Assembly: GCA_964424555.1 (NCBI GenBank)
Contig: CAYRIX010000020.1
Location: 1-36,617, forward strand
Source of the DNA: UMGS172 sp964424555
GTDB taxonomy: Bacteria; Bacillota; Clostridia; Oscillospirales; Acutalibacteraceae
Direction of reading: 5' to 3'
Length of the DNA: 36,617 nt
The notes under the pieces were generated by a model, which searched no databases, was not told where the DNA came from, and was given only the letters and a program-made list of their open reading frames with translations. The position numbers and the translations under genes were made by a program. Positions 24,439 through 34,464 of the stretch are shown here, piece after piece (position 1 is the first letter of the stretch; each line of letters opens with the position of its first letter).

Positions 24439-25334
24439 TTTTTATTTAACTCCCACGATTTGATTTTTTTGAGATCGTCAAACATTGAAACATAGCTTAC
24501 ATGACGGGATTTTGATATTTCACCGTTTATAACAGCATTTATGACCGAGCAATCAGGTTCATTTGTATGGGTACACGAACTAAAACGGCAATGACCGAAA
24601 TGCTTGTGAAACTCAGGAAAACAGAATTTCAGCTCATCCTTGTCGTTCAGCATAAAGTCGGTTAATTCTAAGGTGGAAAAACCAGGAGTATCCGCAACAT
24701 ATCCGTTTGAAACCTTAAACAGTTCAACCGTTCTGGTTGTATGCTTACCTCGACCGAGCTTTTCACTGACCTCGCCCGTAGAAAGCTTTACGCCGTCAAG
24801 CAAGCGGTTCAAAAGGCTGGATTTACCAACTCCTGAGTTTCCGCAAAATGCAGAAACTGCCGACTCAAGCTCAGTTTTTATTGCCTCGGTCCCCTCACCT
24901 GTTTCGGCCGAAACAACAAAGGTTTTGTAGCCTGCTTTTTGGTAAACTTCGGGTAGCTCACCAAAATCACCAAGATCAGCTTTATTAAAAACAATTATCG
25001 GCTCAACGTCAATATGCTCGCAAATAGCCGTCATTCGGTCAACAAGTAGAGTGTTAACCGATGGTATAGCGCATGACGAAACGATAAACAGCTTATCGAG
25101 ATTTGCCAAGGGCGGACGTATCAGATAATTTTTTCTGTCATATACACACTCGACGACACCCTTTTCTCCATTCAGTGAGATTGAGACCATGTCACCTGCA
25201 GACGGTGACAGGCCTTCTTTCCTGAACGAGCCTCTGGGTTTACATTCATATACTTTATCGCCGACTTCCACATAGCAGAAGCCGGCAATAGACTTTATGA
25301 TTATTCCGTCGAGCTTTACATCATTTAAGCTCAT
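24435..25334 (-). CDS. rsgA: Ribosome small subunit-dependent GTPase A
   Basis: Circularly permuted GTPase that helps late maturation of the 30S subunit (CpgA/YloQ in Bacillus, a known substrate of PrkC). About 299 residues: N-terminal OB-fold, then G4 NKAD, G1 GNSGVGKSSLLNRL, G2/G3 with GKHTTRTVELF and DTPGFS, and a C-terminal zinc-binding knuckle CFPEFHKHFGHCRFSSC. The ATG at 25334 has AGGT upstream; a TTG at 25349 overlapping the prkC stop is a less likely alternative. It is tightly packed between prkC and thiN, consistent with one transcript. Confidence 0.95.
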   Translation of the reverse strand: MSLNDVKLDGIIIKSIAGFCYVEVGDKVYECKPRGSFRKEGLSPSAGDMVSISLNGEKGVVECVYDRKNYLIRPPLANLDKLFIVSSCAIPSVNTLLVDRMTAICEHIDVEPIIVFNKADLGDFGELPEVYQKAGYKTFVVSAETGEGTEAIKTELESAVSAFCGNSGVGKSSLLNRLLDGVKLSTGEVSEKLGRGKHTTRTVELFKVSNGYVADTPGFSTLELTDFMLNDKDELKFCFPEFHKHFGHCRFSSCTHTNEPDCSVINAVINGEISKSRHVSYVSMFDDLKKIKSWELNKK

Positions 25335-25345
25335 AATTTTACCTA

Positions 25346-27487
25346 TCAATTATCGGTAGTTGAAGTGTTTTCGCTCGAATTAGTGTTCTGCTGCTCAGAC
25401 GAGGTCTGTTCATTTGAGGCGGTGGCATCTTCACTGGAGGTTGTGCCGCTGTCACCGGAAACACCTGCTTGAGCAAGATATTCATTGATATCATCCAAAA
25501 CCTTGACCGAATCTGTCTTAGAGGCCATATTCAAGGTATACTCGAGAGCATCTGCCTTTTTGCCGTCAGCAAACTCAACGGTTATGATAACGGTTGCGGT
25601 TTTGTCGGTAACCTTTTCAACACTGACCTTCCACGATTTGTCATACTCATTGATCTTTCTCAGCGTTACTTTACCGATCTCGGTATTCTTATACCAAGCA
25701 CGAAGAGTTACTTCGTCATTGTCGGCAAAATTATTCGGAAGATCATCAACCGTCAACTCATAGGAATAGCTGATAAGTCCTGTACTAACTACGAGATCAA
25801 CAGCAGTTCCCTCAGGTATGCTGTAATTAGTAGCAGGATCGGGAGTTTGTCTTAAAACAATATCCTTTTGCTTTCCGCCATCCTCATAGATAATGTTACC
25901 GACAGTCAGACCTGCAGCTTCAAGCTTTGACTTTGCAGTTTCGAGAGAATAGTTGGTACAGTCAACGTTATCGACGTATTTAACCTCGGGTCCCATACTT
26001 ACATAGACCTCAATAACAGCACCGTACTTAGCAAAGCCACCCTCGGGAGGATTGGTTGAAATAACAAGATTTTCCGTTATAGTCGGGTCATGCTTTTTGA
26101 CTATCTGCCACTCAAAGCCTGCAAGTCTCAACTGAAGCTGTGCCTCAGTAACACCGAGATTTGCAATTCTGGGGATCTCGATAAGCTCGGTTCCTTGGCT
26201 GATGGTAAGCTTAATGGTCTGCGTCTTCTTGATGGTTCTTCCCTCATCAAAAGACTGCTTCATAACAGTGCCTGCGTCATACTCGGAGCTCATCTGATAC
26301 TCAATTTCAAAATTGTAGTCAGGATACTCGTCTCTGATTTCCTGAACAGTCATACCGACAAATTTAGGAACTGTGACGCTCTCGGTGCCTTCCTTATTCC
26401 ATGCTTTAAAAATTACAAAACCAACAATTACTGCCGCAATGATAAAAGCAACTGCGATGCCCGCAAGAATTGGGATAACAGGTGATTTCTCATTATCCTC
26501 ATCCTCGTCATCATAATCAGCATCATAATCTTCATCAAGCATGCGAGAATTATCCAATACAGCGCCTGCACCTGCACCTAAAAGCTCAGCATCATTTACC
26601 GCATCAACAAAGCGGGTGGGCTCGTTATCAACAAAATAGGTATACTCAAATAACATATCGGGACTTCTTCTGAACTCCTCAAGGTCACGAAGCATCTCAG
26701 CGGCGGAACGGTATCTTTTCAAAACATCCTTTTGCATCGCATGCATTGTAACCTGTTCAAGACCGACAGGGATATTCTCATTAATATCACGAGGCAGAAC
26801 AGGATCCTGCTGGAGCTGCATAATTGCAACCGAAACAGCACTGTCAGCCTCAAACGGCAGACGACCTGTAAGCATTTCATAAAGCATTACGCCGACCGAA
26901 TAAATATCGGCCTTTTCATCGGTTGCTTCTCCCCTTGCTTGTTCGGGACTGATATAATGAACCGAACCGATAGCCTTATCGGTCATGGTTTTATGCTCGC
27001 TTCTTGCAAAACGGGCAATACCGAAGTCGGTAACCTTTATAGTGCCGTCAGCTAAAAGCATTATATTTTGAGGCTTAACGTCACGGTGAACGATACCCTT
27101 ATCATGCGCATGCTGTAAAGCACGAAGCACCTGAATAGTGAGATAAACAGCATCCTTCCAACGGAGACTCTGTTGTTTCTCAATGTACTGCTTCAAGGTG
27201 ATTCCGTCAACATACTCCATGACGATATACTGGATAAGATCGCCGAAGCTGACATCATAAACCTTGACAATATTGGGGTGGTTAAGCACGGCGATAGCCT
27301 TTGATTCGTTTTTAAAGCGAATAATGAATTCCTCGTTGGAGATAAACTCCTCTTTAAGAATCTTAACCGCTACAATACGGTCCTCGATGCAGTCATAGGC
27401 CTTATAAACAACAGCCATACCACCGACACCGATTATCTCACGTATCTCATACCTTCCATCAAGTCTTTTTCCGACAAATTTGTCCAT
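25346..27487 (-). CDS. prkC: Membrane Ser/Thr protein kinase with three PASTA domains
   Basis: Eukaryotic-type kinase that senses cell-wall muropeptides or lipid II and regulates growth, cell wall and spore germination. 713 residues: the cytoplasmic kinase domain (about 10-275) has the glycine loop IGVGGMAVVYKA, AVKILKEEF with the ATP-binding Lys, catalytic HRDVKPQNIML, and DFGIAR. An acidic juxtamembrane stretch (DEDYDADYDDEDEDNEK) follows, then one transmembrane helix at about 336-360. Three extracellular PASTA repeats run from about 373 to 580 (SVTVPKFVGMTVQEI; LIEIPRIANLGVTEA; a divergent third). After a further extracellular domain, the protein ends in a Ser/Thr/Glu/Gln-rich tail of about 40 residues. 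It sits next to the cognate phosphatase prpC, the standard pair. Confidence 0.96.
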   Translation of the reverse strand: MDKFVGKRLDGRYEIREIIGVGGMAVVYKAYDCIEDRIVAVKILKEEFISNEEFIIRFKNESKAIAVLNHPNIVKVYDVSFGDLIQYIVMEYVDGITLKQYIEKQQSLRWKDAVYLTIQVLRALQHAHDKGIVHRDVKPQNIMLLADGTIKVTDFGIARFARSEHKTMTDKAIGSVHYISPEQARGEATDEKADIYSVGVMLYEMLTGRLPFEADSAVSVAIMQLQQDPVLPRDINENIPVGLEQVTMHAMQKDVLKRYRSAAEMLRDLEEFRRSPDMLFEYTYFVDNEPTRFVDAVNDAELLGAGAGAVLDNSRMLDEDYDADYDDEDEDNEKSPVIPILAGIAVAFIIAAVIVGFVIFKAWNKEGTESVTVPKFVGMTVQEIRDEYPDYNFEIEYQMSSEYDAGTVMKQSFDEGRTIKKTQTIKLTISQGTELIEIPRIANLGVTEAQLQLRLAGFEWQIVKKHDPTITENLVISTNPPEGGFAKYGAVIEVYVSMGPEVKYVDNVDCTNYSLETAKSKLEAAGLTVGNIIYEDGGKQKDIVLRQTPDPATNYSIPEGTAVDLVVSTGLISYSYELTVDDLPNNFADNDEVTLRAWYKNTEIGKVTLRKINEYDKSWKVSVEKVTDKTATVIITVEFADGKKADALEYTLNMASKTDSVKVLDDINEYLAQAGVSGDSGTTSSEDATASNEQTSSEQQNTNSSENTSTTDN

Positions 27488-27517
27488 AAATCAAACTTCC
27501 AATCCAAAAATTTCAAG

Positions 27518-28246
27518 TTATTTATTTTCAATAACGACAGCCGTGATATTATCGCCGCCGCCGTTTTTGTTGGCAATTTCAACCAGTCTTTCAGCCTTAG
27601 AATCCATATCATCTTCGAGCACCGAAATAATACTGTTGTTATCAGCAAAATTACTGAGACCGTCAGTGCAAAGCAATAATTTATCATTAGAATTGATATC
27701 ATAAATATTGAATTCGGGAGTGACCGACTCATCAACGCCGAGTGCACGGGTGATAACATTTTTTCTTGGATGAAAACGTGCTTCCTCGGGAGTCAGCTTA
27801 CCGTTTTCTAACATCGACTGCACTATCGAATGGTCACGTGTTATTTGCGAAAGCTGACCGTTTGATAATAAATAAGCACGGCTGTCACCCGCATGTACAA
27901 AATATGCAGTATTGCCGATAATAAGTACCGCAACAATGGTAGTACCCATTCCATTGAGCTCCTTGCTTTCACGTGATTTATCAAAAACACGGATATTAGC
28001 AGCACTCACGGCGGTCTCAAGCAGATTTTTGACCGAGCTTTCAGACATACCCGAACGGTATCCGGCCTTTAAAGATGCGGAAAAATGATCAACGGCGAGT
28101 CTGCTTGCAACATTACCGCCGTTAGCACCGCCCATACCGTCACAAACAACGGCAAAAGAAGCACCGTCATCCATTGATCCGATCATGAATGCATCCTGAT
28201 TATTAGAACGCATCATACCCTTATCGGACAAGCCTGTGATATTCAT
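27518..28246 (-). CDS. prpC: PP2C-type Ser/Thr protein phosphatase
   Basis: Metal-dependent phosphatase that removes phosphates set by PrkC. It has 242 residues and no membrane segment. The PPM motifs are SDKGMMRSNNQDAF, VCDGMGGANGGNVAS (metal-binding Asp), VHAGDSRAYL, RALGVDE and LLCTDGLSNF, ending NKNGGGDNITAVVIE with the last metal-binding Asp. The ATG at 28246 is preferred because GGGGGTG lies seven bases upstream; a GTG at 28255 overlaps that site. It is 30 bases ahead of prkC and 19 after rlmN. Confidence 0.95.
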   Translation of the reverse strand: MNITGLSDKGMMRSNNQDAFMIGSMDDGASFAVVCDGMGGANGGNVASRLAVDHFSASLKAGYRSGMSESSVKNLLETAVSAANIRVFDKSRESKELNGMGTTIVAVLIIGNTAYFVHAGDSRAYLLSNGQLSQITRDHSIVQSMLENGKLTPEEARFHPRKNVITRALGVDESVTPEFNIYDINSNDKLLLCTDGLSNFADNNSIISVLEDDMDSKAERLVEIANKNGGGDNITAVVIENK

Positions 28247-28265
28247 TTTCCGCACCCCCTTTTTA

Positions 28266-29318
28266 TTACAAATTGTGATTTTCCTTTGACACTTCTATAG
28301 TCTTACCTCTGAGCTGACCGCAAGAGGCATTGATATCAGAACCCAAGGTTCTTCTGATCGTTGTATTTATGCCAAGGTCATTCATCAGCTTACAAAAGTG
28401 TTCAATTTTCTTACGATCAGGTTTTTTATAGCTGTTTTCCTTAACAGGATTAACGGGTATCAGATTAACGTGACATAGCATACCCCTTAAAAGACCTGCC
28501 AATTCCTTTGCATTGGCATCACTGTCGTTAACACCGTCAACTACAGCATATTCAAATGATATCCTTCGGCCTGTAACCTTAATGTAGTCTCTGCAAGCCT
28601 TAATAAGCGTTGCTACGTTCCACTTCTTATTGACCCTCATCATGGAATTTCTGATATCATCGTTCGGCGCATGAAGAGAAATAGAAAGTGTTATCGGAAA
28701 ATTCTCCTCCATAAGACGGTATATACCCGAAACAACGCCCGAGGTCGAAACAGAAATATGGCGAAGACCGATATTAAGACCTTTCTCATGCGATACAAGC
28801 TTCAAAAAGCGTATCACATTATCGAGGTTATCCATCGGTTCACCCATACCCATAAGCACAACATTAGAGATTCTGATATTGTTATCCTTTTGAGCCGCTG
28901 TTATCTGAGATAGAATTTCAGAGGCAGTCAAGTTTCTGGTAAAGCCGTTTAAGCCCGAAGCACAGAAGCTGCACCCCATACGGCATCCGACCTGAGTTGA
29001 TACACACACTGAATAGCCGTGGTTGTATTTCATCAACACAGATTCGACTAATTCGCCATCATGAAGTTCATATAAGTATTTTACAGTATCATCTATGTCG
29101 GATTCAAGTCTTTTTTTGATATTTGCGGTTACAATATAGTAACCTTCTTGCAATTTAACACGTAATTTTGACGGAATATTGGTCATTTCATCAAAATTTT
29201 CCACACCCTGCTGCAGCCAAGCGAAAATTTGACCTGCACGGAACTTAGGCTCGCCCATCTCACATAAAATCTGTTCGAGCTCTTCCAAATACATAGATCT
29301 GATATCTATTTTATCCAT
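28266..29318 (-). CDS. rlmN: 23S rRNA (adenine-2503-C2)-methyltransferase
   Basis: Radical SAM enzyme that methylates C2 of A2503 in 23S rRNA and A37 of some tRNAs. 350 residues. The radical SAM cluster motif CxxxCxxC is at Cys112, Cys116 and Cys119 (GCRMGCSFCASGLNG), followed by VVLMGMGEPMDN, the SAM-binding GEP motif. The C-terminal RRTLGSDINASCGQL carries the Cys that forms the methyl-adduct intermediate. Cfr is the close relative, but the genome position and GEP motif fit RlmN. The ATG directly follows the rsmB stop with no gap; the GAGGAA site lies inside rsmB. Confidence 0.97.
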   Translation of the reverse strand: MDKIDIRSMYLEELEQILCEMGEPKFRAGQIFAWLQQGVENFDEMTNIPSKLRVKLQEGYYIVTANIKKRLESDIDDTVKYLYELHDGELVESVLMKYNHGYSVCVSTQVGCRMGCSFCASGLNGFTRNLTASEILSQITAAQKDNNIRISNVVLMGMGEPMDNLDNVIRFLKLVSHEKGLNIGLRHISVSTSGVVSGIYRLMEENFPITLSISLHAPNDDIRNSMMRVNKKWNVATLIKACRDYIKVTGRRISFEYAVVDGVNDSDANAKELAGLLRGMLCHVNLIPVNPVKENSYKKPDRKKIEHFCKLMNDLGINTTIRRTLGSDINASCGQLRGKTIEVSKENHNL

Positions 29319-30590
29319 TTATTTCCTCTTTAAAATACAGAAGTAAAAACCGTCGCACCCATCAGTATTAGGCATAAGTGTGCGTTCCTCGACGACCTCA
29401 AAATCATCATGAAGCTTAAGGAAGTGCCCAATAACATCACAGTTTTCGGCATGCCTTACGGTACAGGTTGAGTACATCAATCTACCGTCAGGCTTAAGAT
29501 ACTTTGTCGAAGTCTCAAGAATTTTCAACTGAATATCGGGCAGTTCAGAAAACTCAGAGGGCTTTTTATATCTAATCTCAGGCTTTCGGCGAATAACACC
29601 AAAGCCTGAGCACGGAACATCACACAGCACACGGTCAAAATTGCCTAAATCAGCATTAAAAACCGTTGCATCGTTTTGAACGGCTTTTACACATTCAATT
29701 CGTAAACGCTTTGCACCGTTACTTATTAACCGTGCACGTTGTTCATAAAGATCACAGGAAACGACCATGCCGTCCTTACCAACGTACTGTGCAGCTGTAA
29801 AGCTTTTGCCTCCTGGAGCTGCACAAACATCCAATACGCTCATACCGTCGGCCAAAGCAAGCCTCGAAACCGCAAGCTGAGATGCAAGATCCTGCACATA
29901 AAACTCACCGTTTTTAAATTCATCAAGCTCCTCGACGCTTCCGGAACCGTGCATAAAGAATGCTCCGTCAGGTTCACTTTTCTCAACCTTAATACCCTTA
30001 TCTCTCAGTCGGTCGACCAAGCCGTCACTCACAGCAAATCTATTAACACGGCAGTAAAGCCTCGGCGTTAATAATGAAGCACTAAGAAAGCTTTGCGCCG
30101 CTTCAAATCCGTAATCGTTTATGAGGCTTTCAGCCAACTCGCCGGCACAGGAATATTTGATATCAAGGTCGGTTAAGTTCTCAATATCGCTCAAGATAGC
30201 TAACTTCTCGTTATTTATCTTTCTCAAAACTGCATTTACGAAGCCTTGAGCAAATCTTTGTTTAGAGTTTTTAACGAGCTTAACTGCCTCATTAACAGCG
30301 GCAGACGGTGGTATTTTGTTCATAAACAACAATTGGTACGCACCAACACGCAGAACTGACAACACAAAAGGATGGGTTTTTCTAAAGTTATTACCCGCCG
30401 ACTTCGACAAAACATAGTCAAGAGTAATTTTCCTTTGCAGCACACCGTAAACAAGCATACTTGCAAGAGCAGCATCGACCTTAGACAGCTTGGCGGATTT
30501 TATGGCGGCATCAGTAGCAATATTCGAATAGCTGCCGTCACGTCCGATCTCAGAAATGACCTTAACCGCTACAAGTCTTGCATTACTCAC
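29319..30590 (-). CDS. rsmB: 16S rRNA (cytosine-967-C5)-methyltransferase
   Basis: Methylates C967 of 16S rRNA with SAM. The 423 residues comprise an N-terminal NusB-like RNA-binding domain (about 1-140) and a C-terminal Rossmann methyltransferase domain. The latter has the SAM motif DVCAAPGGKSFTAA and the two catalytic cysteines in CDVPCSGFGVIRR and MYSTCTVRHAEN. It starts with GTG and overlaps the fmt stop by four bases (GTGA), which suggests coupled translation with fmt. No separate nusB-like gene is near. Confidence 0.96.
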   Translation of the reverse strand: MSNARLVAVKVISEIGRDGSYSNIATDAAIKSAKLSKVDAALASMLVYGVLQRKITLDYVLSKSAGNNFRKTHPFVLSVLRVGAYQLLFMNKIPPSAAVNEAVKLVKNSKQRFAQGFVNAVLRKINNEKLAILSDIENLTDLDIKYSCAGELAESLINDYGFEAAQSFLSASLLTPRLYCRVNRFAVSDGLVDRLRDKGIKVEKSEPDGAFFMHGSGSVEELDEFKNGEFYVQDLASQLAVSRLALADGMSVLDVCAAPGGKSFTAAQYVGKDGMVVSCDLYEQRARLISNGAKRLRIECVKAVQNDATVFNADLGNFDRVLCDVPCSGFGVIRRKPEIRYKKPSEFSELPDIQLKILETSTKYLKPDGRLMYSTCTVRHAENCDVIGHFLKLHDDFEVVEERTLMPNTDGCDGFYFCILKRK

Positions 30591-31510
30591 AGCCTTGTAC
30601 CAACCTTGATCTGATATCCGTTAAGTAACGCTTTTGCTGTCATTTTTCCTTTGCCTTCTGGCTGAAGCTCGGTAAAAATCAAGGAAGTTCCCCCACCGCA
30701 GGCAACAGTAAGATTTTCCTTGGCATCAATTACAGTACCTGCCTCAGCTGAGGTATTGCCGCCGATAACAGCCGATATTACTTTAACACGCTTGCCGTTC
30801 ATGAAGAAATATGCTGACGGCCACGGTGTAAATGCACGTATTAGGCAATCAATCTCACATGCGTTTCGGGTAAAATCTATTTGACCCATCTCTTTTGTGA
30901 TAATAGAAGCGTGCGTTACACCGTCCTCAGACTGTTTTATAGGGGTTATGCTTCCCTTTTCAAGTCCGCCGACGGTATCAACTAACAGCTTAGCACCTAA
31001 AATCGCAAGCTTATCATGCAGAGACTCAAAATTATCTGTCGGTAAAATATCTGCTTTATCGGTCATTAAAATATCGCCTGTATCAACACCGATATCCATA
31101 AGCTGAGTAGTAACACCCGTGACCTTGTCGCCCATAAGTATCGCTGTCTGTATCGGTGATGCACCTCTGTGTCTCGGCAGTAATGAGCCGTGAACATTTA
31201 CACAGCCGTATTTCGGCAGGTTCAATATATTTTCGGGTATTATCTTTCCGTAGGCCACCACAGCAATAAGGTCAGGCTCCAACGATTTTAACAAGTCAAA
31301 CGCCTCTTCAGTTCTGACCGATGTAGGCTGAAAAACGCTCAAATTATGAGTTTTAGCAAACTGTTTAACAGGCGGCTCGGTCATAACCATCTTTCTTCCC
31401 TGAGGCTTATCAGGCTGTGTAAAAACACCAACTATCTCGTGCCCCGAATTAAGCAAAGCATCAAGAGAGTTGACAGCAAAGTCAGGTGTTCCCATAAAAA
31501 CTATCTTCAT
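30587..31510 (-). CDS. fmt: Methionyl-tRNA formyltransferase
   Basis: Formylates the initiator Met-tRNA using 10-formyl-tetrahydrofolate. 307 residues, near the usual size. It begins KIVFMGTPDFAV. The formyl-folate binding and catalytic region is NVHGSLLPRHRGASPIQ (catalytic Asn and His), followed by MDIGVDTGDIL with the conserved Asp. The C-terminal OB-like tRNA-binding domain includes IRAFTPWPSAYF. It is three bases after def, the enzyme that removes the formyl group again, the standard def-fmt pair. Confidence 0.97.
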   Translation of the reverse strand: MKIVFMGTPDFAVNSLDALLNSGHEIVGVFTQPDKPQGRKMVMTEPPVKQFAKTHNLSVFQPTSVRTEEAFDLLKSLEPDLIAVVAYGKIIPENILNLPKYGCVNVHGSLLPRHRGASPIQTAILMGDKVTGVTTQLMDIGVDTGDILMTDKADILPTDNFESLHDKLAILGAKLLVDTVGGLEKGSITPIKQSEDGVTHASIITKEMGQIDFTRNACEIDCLIRAFTPWPSAYFFMNGKRVKVISAVIGGNTSAEAGTVIDAKENLTVACGGGTSLIFTELQPEGKGKMTAKALLNGYQIKVGTRL

Positions 31511-31513
31511 ATT

Positions 31514-31960
31514 TTATGCCTTTCTTGTAACCTTATCAACATAAAGTATGCCGTTAAGGTGGTCAATCTCATGACAGAAGGCTCTGGCTTTAAGTTCCTC
31601 ACCCGTAACAGTAAAGGTGTTACCGTTACGGTCCTGAGCACGGACAGAAACCTTCATAGGACGCTTAACGATACCGCTTTTACCGGGCAAAGACAAACAA
31701 CCCTCCGAGCCCTCCTGAGTACCCTCCTCTTCAATGATTACAGGGTTTACAAGCTCGATCGGTCCGTCGCCGACATCAACAACACACACTCTACGCAGTA
31801 TGCCGACCTGAGGAGCGGCAAGTCCCACACCCTCAGCCTTGTACATAGTCTCCTTCATATCATCAAGCAGTTGCGCAAGCCTTTCATCAAAGTTTAAAAC
31901 ACTTCGACAGGTCTTGCGAAGAACAGAGTCACCCTCAGTAACAATATTTCTTATCGCCAT
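31514..31960 (-). CDS. def: Peptide deformylase
   Basis: Metalloenzyme that removes the N-formyl group from new proteins. 148 residues, the short type-1 class. All three motifs are present: GVGLAAPQVG (residues 44-53), EGCLSLPG (87-93 region, ligand Cys88) and HEIDHLNG with metal ligands His130 and His134 and catalytic Glu131. AGGAGAT precedes the ATG. It lies nine bases after priA. Confidence 0.97.
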   Translation of the reverse strand: MAIRNIVTEGDSVLRKTCRSVLNFDERLAQLLDDMKETMYKAEGVGLAAPQVGILRRVCVVDVGDGPIELVNPVIIEEEGTQEGSEGCLSLPGKSGIVKRPMKVSVRAQDRNGNTFTVTGEELKARAFCHEIDHLNGILYVDKVTRKA

Positions 31961-31969
31961 AATTATCTC

Positions 31970-34438
31970 CTAAATAATACTGTCGGGATTGACGTTAAGT
32001 GAAGCTGTCACTTTCTTCGAATATGCGGTAGAGTAATAATCAGCCGTAACCTTATTCATCAATTCCCTGAAATGTTGTGAATTCTTATATTTTATTATCA
32101 GCTTATAACGGTAATTATTATTGATTTTTGGAACTGCTGCAGCAGTAGGTCCTAAAACAATAAGCTTTACATCTGAAAATTCGCTTGAAACATAGTTCTT
32201 AATGAGGTCAAAATAATTTTTTGCCGCATCCTCAGTGTATTTTCGCTCGGTCCCCAAAAATGAAACTGTCGCTATATCACAATAAGGCGGATATATCATA
32301 AGCTTACGGGTCATTATTTCCGAGCCGTAAAACGCAGCATAGTCTTGCTTAGCTGCAAGCTCAATAACCTTTGAGTCAGGCTCTACTGTCTGAATAACAG
32401 CAGTTCCTTTGGCTGAGCCTCGACCCGAGCGTCCAACGACCTGCGTCAGCAAGGAAAAGGTTCTCTCATAGCTTCTGAAATCACTGGAGTGCATCGCAAT
32501 GTCAGCATTAAGAACACCGACAACGGTAACTTTTGGGAAATCAAGTCCTTTAGCAACCATTTGAGTACCCAGCATTATGTCATATTCACCGTCGGCAAAG
32601 GCCTTGAGGTTCTTTTCGTAATCATTACGTGTCATGGTGCTGTCGGCATCCATGCGAAGTATTTTAGCCTCAGGAAACAGAGCCTCAAGCTCAGCCTCAG
32701 CCTTTTGAGTTCCAAGACCCGAATACTTCATTCGATCGGCACCGCACTGCGGACATTTTTCAGCATATGGCTGAGATTTTCCGCAATAATGACACATGAG
32801 ACGGTTATTGGCCGAATGATATGTCATCGAAATACTGCAATTATCACAGCTCATTACATGACCGCACTGTGTACACGAAACATAGGTGTTATACCCCCTG
32901 CGGTTAAGCAACAGTATCGCCTGATGACCCGATTTTACGGCTTCGTCAATACGCTCATATAACAGATTGCTGATGATACCGCTGTTGCCTAATGATATCT
33001 CCTCACGCATATCAACAACCTCAACCTCAGGCAATGTAGACGAGCCGAATCTGCTTTCAAGTGTGCATAAACTATACTTGCCGGCCAAAGCCATGCTATA
33101 AGACTCAATAGACGGTGTAGCCGATGAGAGGATCAACAATCCCTTACTTTGAGCTGTGCGGTAGCGTGCAACATCTCTCGCATGGAAATACGGACTCATC
33201 TCGGATTTATAGGTGTGTTCCTGTTCCTCGTCCATTATGATAAGTCCTACATCGGAAAACGGTGCGAAAACAGCCGAACGTGTGCCTACTGCAATCAAAG
33301 CCTCGCCTTTACGAACACGCTTCCATTCGTCAAGACGCTGTCCCTGAGACATAGCACTATGGAAAACAGCAACCTTATCACCGAATCGGCGGTGGAATAT
33401 TCCTAATGTCTGAGGTGTCAAAGCAATCTCAGGCACCATAACGATGACGCCCCGACCTCTATTCACGACCTCATCACACATTTTGAGAAAGACCTGAGTT
33501 TTGCCCGAGCCTGTAACTCCATATAGCAATGAAGTTACACCCTGCGGTTGCTCATAATCACTAAGTAGCTTTTCAAAGGCAATTTCCTGTTCCTTTGTCA
33601 GTTCCTTAGGCTTCTCAACCGATTTTTGAGCACCTGAATAAGGATTACGGTAATACTCTTGGTCAAATATCTCAACTAAACCTTTTTTGCAAAGTCCCGA
33701 TATTACTACCTGAGTAAGGCCCGTAAAGTAGCACAGTTCCTTTACAGAACAGCATCCCAAATCGGTCAGTACCGTCATCAACTGCTTTTGTTTAGAAGTA
33801 AGCTTTATGTTAGATAAATCTGAGGCTGCATCGGTCAATCGAACCATCTTAAGCGACGCATCACCTATATTGCGCACTGCCGAGCCTGTTCTGACTGCTA
33901 TTCCCTTAGATATGAGCTTTTCCATCAAACCACAGTCATCTTTAAAGCCTAAGGATTGATATGCTACCTCTTTAGTAACCGCTTTTTTAAGGTTAGACAT
34001 ATATACGGCAAGCGTTTTCAGGTCACCGTCAAGCTCAGCCAAAAATGTATTAGCATTTTCACTTAAAGCATACTCCTGCCTGACCTTATAATTTATCCCC
34101 GGCGGTAACAGCACACGTACTGCGTTATACCACGTACAAAAAGTCTGCTCACGAATAAAGCCTGCCAGCTTTATCATTTCCTCGGATAAGATAGGTTCAT
34201 CATCAAGGACTGATATAACCGACTTAAGACGCTTGGTATCATCATGATCAGAAAAGCCTAAAATAACACCGGTTTTTCGTACATTGCCGTTACCGAAGGG
34301 CACTAATACACGGCATCCAACCTTAGCTTTTTCTAAAAAAGACAGGGGTAATAAATAACTATATGGCTTGTCGGTCTGATAAACCGATTGATCCACAGCA
34401 ACGCTGACAACAGTCGGTCTCTCCACGGCAAGCCACAT
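31970..34438 (-). CDS. priA: Primosomal protein N' (replication restart helicase)
   Basis: DNA helicase that reloads the replisome at stalled forks. 822 residues: N-terminal 3'-end DNA-binding domain and winged helix, then the superfamily 2 helicase core with Walker A YGVTGSGKTQVF (about residue 305), DEEQ box IIMDEEQEHTYKSE, and VGRSGRG near the C-terminus. Between helicase lobes is a zinc-binding Cys cluster (CTQCGHVMSCDNC, CHYCGK, CPQCGAD), the PriA hallmark. The ATG at 34438 has its AAGG touching the start codon, so a GTG four codons in (34426), with AAAGGATG better spaced, is a fair alternative. In B. subtilis coaBC precedes it; here rpoZ does. Confidence 0.96.
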   Translation of the reverse strand: MWLAVERPTVVSVAVDQSVYQTDKPYSYLLPLSFLEKAKVGCRVLVPFGNGNVRKTGVILGFSDHDDTKRLKSVISVLDDEPILSEEMIKLAGFIREQTFCTWYNAVRVLLPPGINYKVRQEYALSENANTFLAELDGDLKTLAVYMSNLKKAVTKEVAYQSLGFKDDCGLMEKLISKGIAVRTGSAVRNIGDASLKMVRLTDAASDLSNIKLTSKQKQLMTVLTDLGCCSVKELCYFTGLTQVVISGLCKKGLVEIFDQEYYRNPYSGAQKSVEKPKELTKEQEIAFEKLLSDYEQPQGVTSLLYGVTGSGKTQVFLKMCDEVVNRGRGVIVMVPEIALTPQTLGIFHRRFGDKVAVFHSAMSQGQRLDEWKRVRKGEALIAVGTRSAVFAPFSDVGLIIMDEEQEHTYKSEMSPYFHARDVARYRTAQSKGLLILSSATPSIESYSMALAGKYSLCTLESRFGSSTLPEVEVVDMREEISLGNSGIISNLLYERIDEAVKSGHQAILLLNRRGYNTYVSCTQCGHVMSCDNCSISMTYHSANNRLMCHYCGKSQPYAEKCPQCGADRMKYSGLGTQKAEAELEALFPEAKILRMDADSTMTRNDYEKNLKAFADGEYDIMLGTQMVAKGLDFPKVTVVGVLNADIAMHSSDFRSYERTFSLLTQVVGRSGRGSAKGTAVIQTVEPDSKVIELAAKQDYAAFYGSEIMTRKLMIYPPYCDIATVSFLGTERKYTEDAAKNYFDLIKNYVSSEFSDVKLIVLGPTAAAVPKINNNYRYKLIIKYKNSQHFRELMNKVTADYYSTAYSKKVTASLNVNPDSII

Positions 34439-34464
34439 CCTTTACAAAAAAATTAGATAGATTA

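Noticed and set aside
32489..32962. 157-codon open frame on the plus strand
   Set aside because: Antisense to the helicase core and zinc-binding region of priA; no start context or domain.
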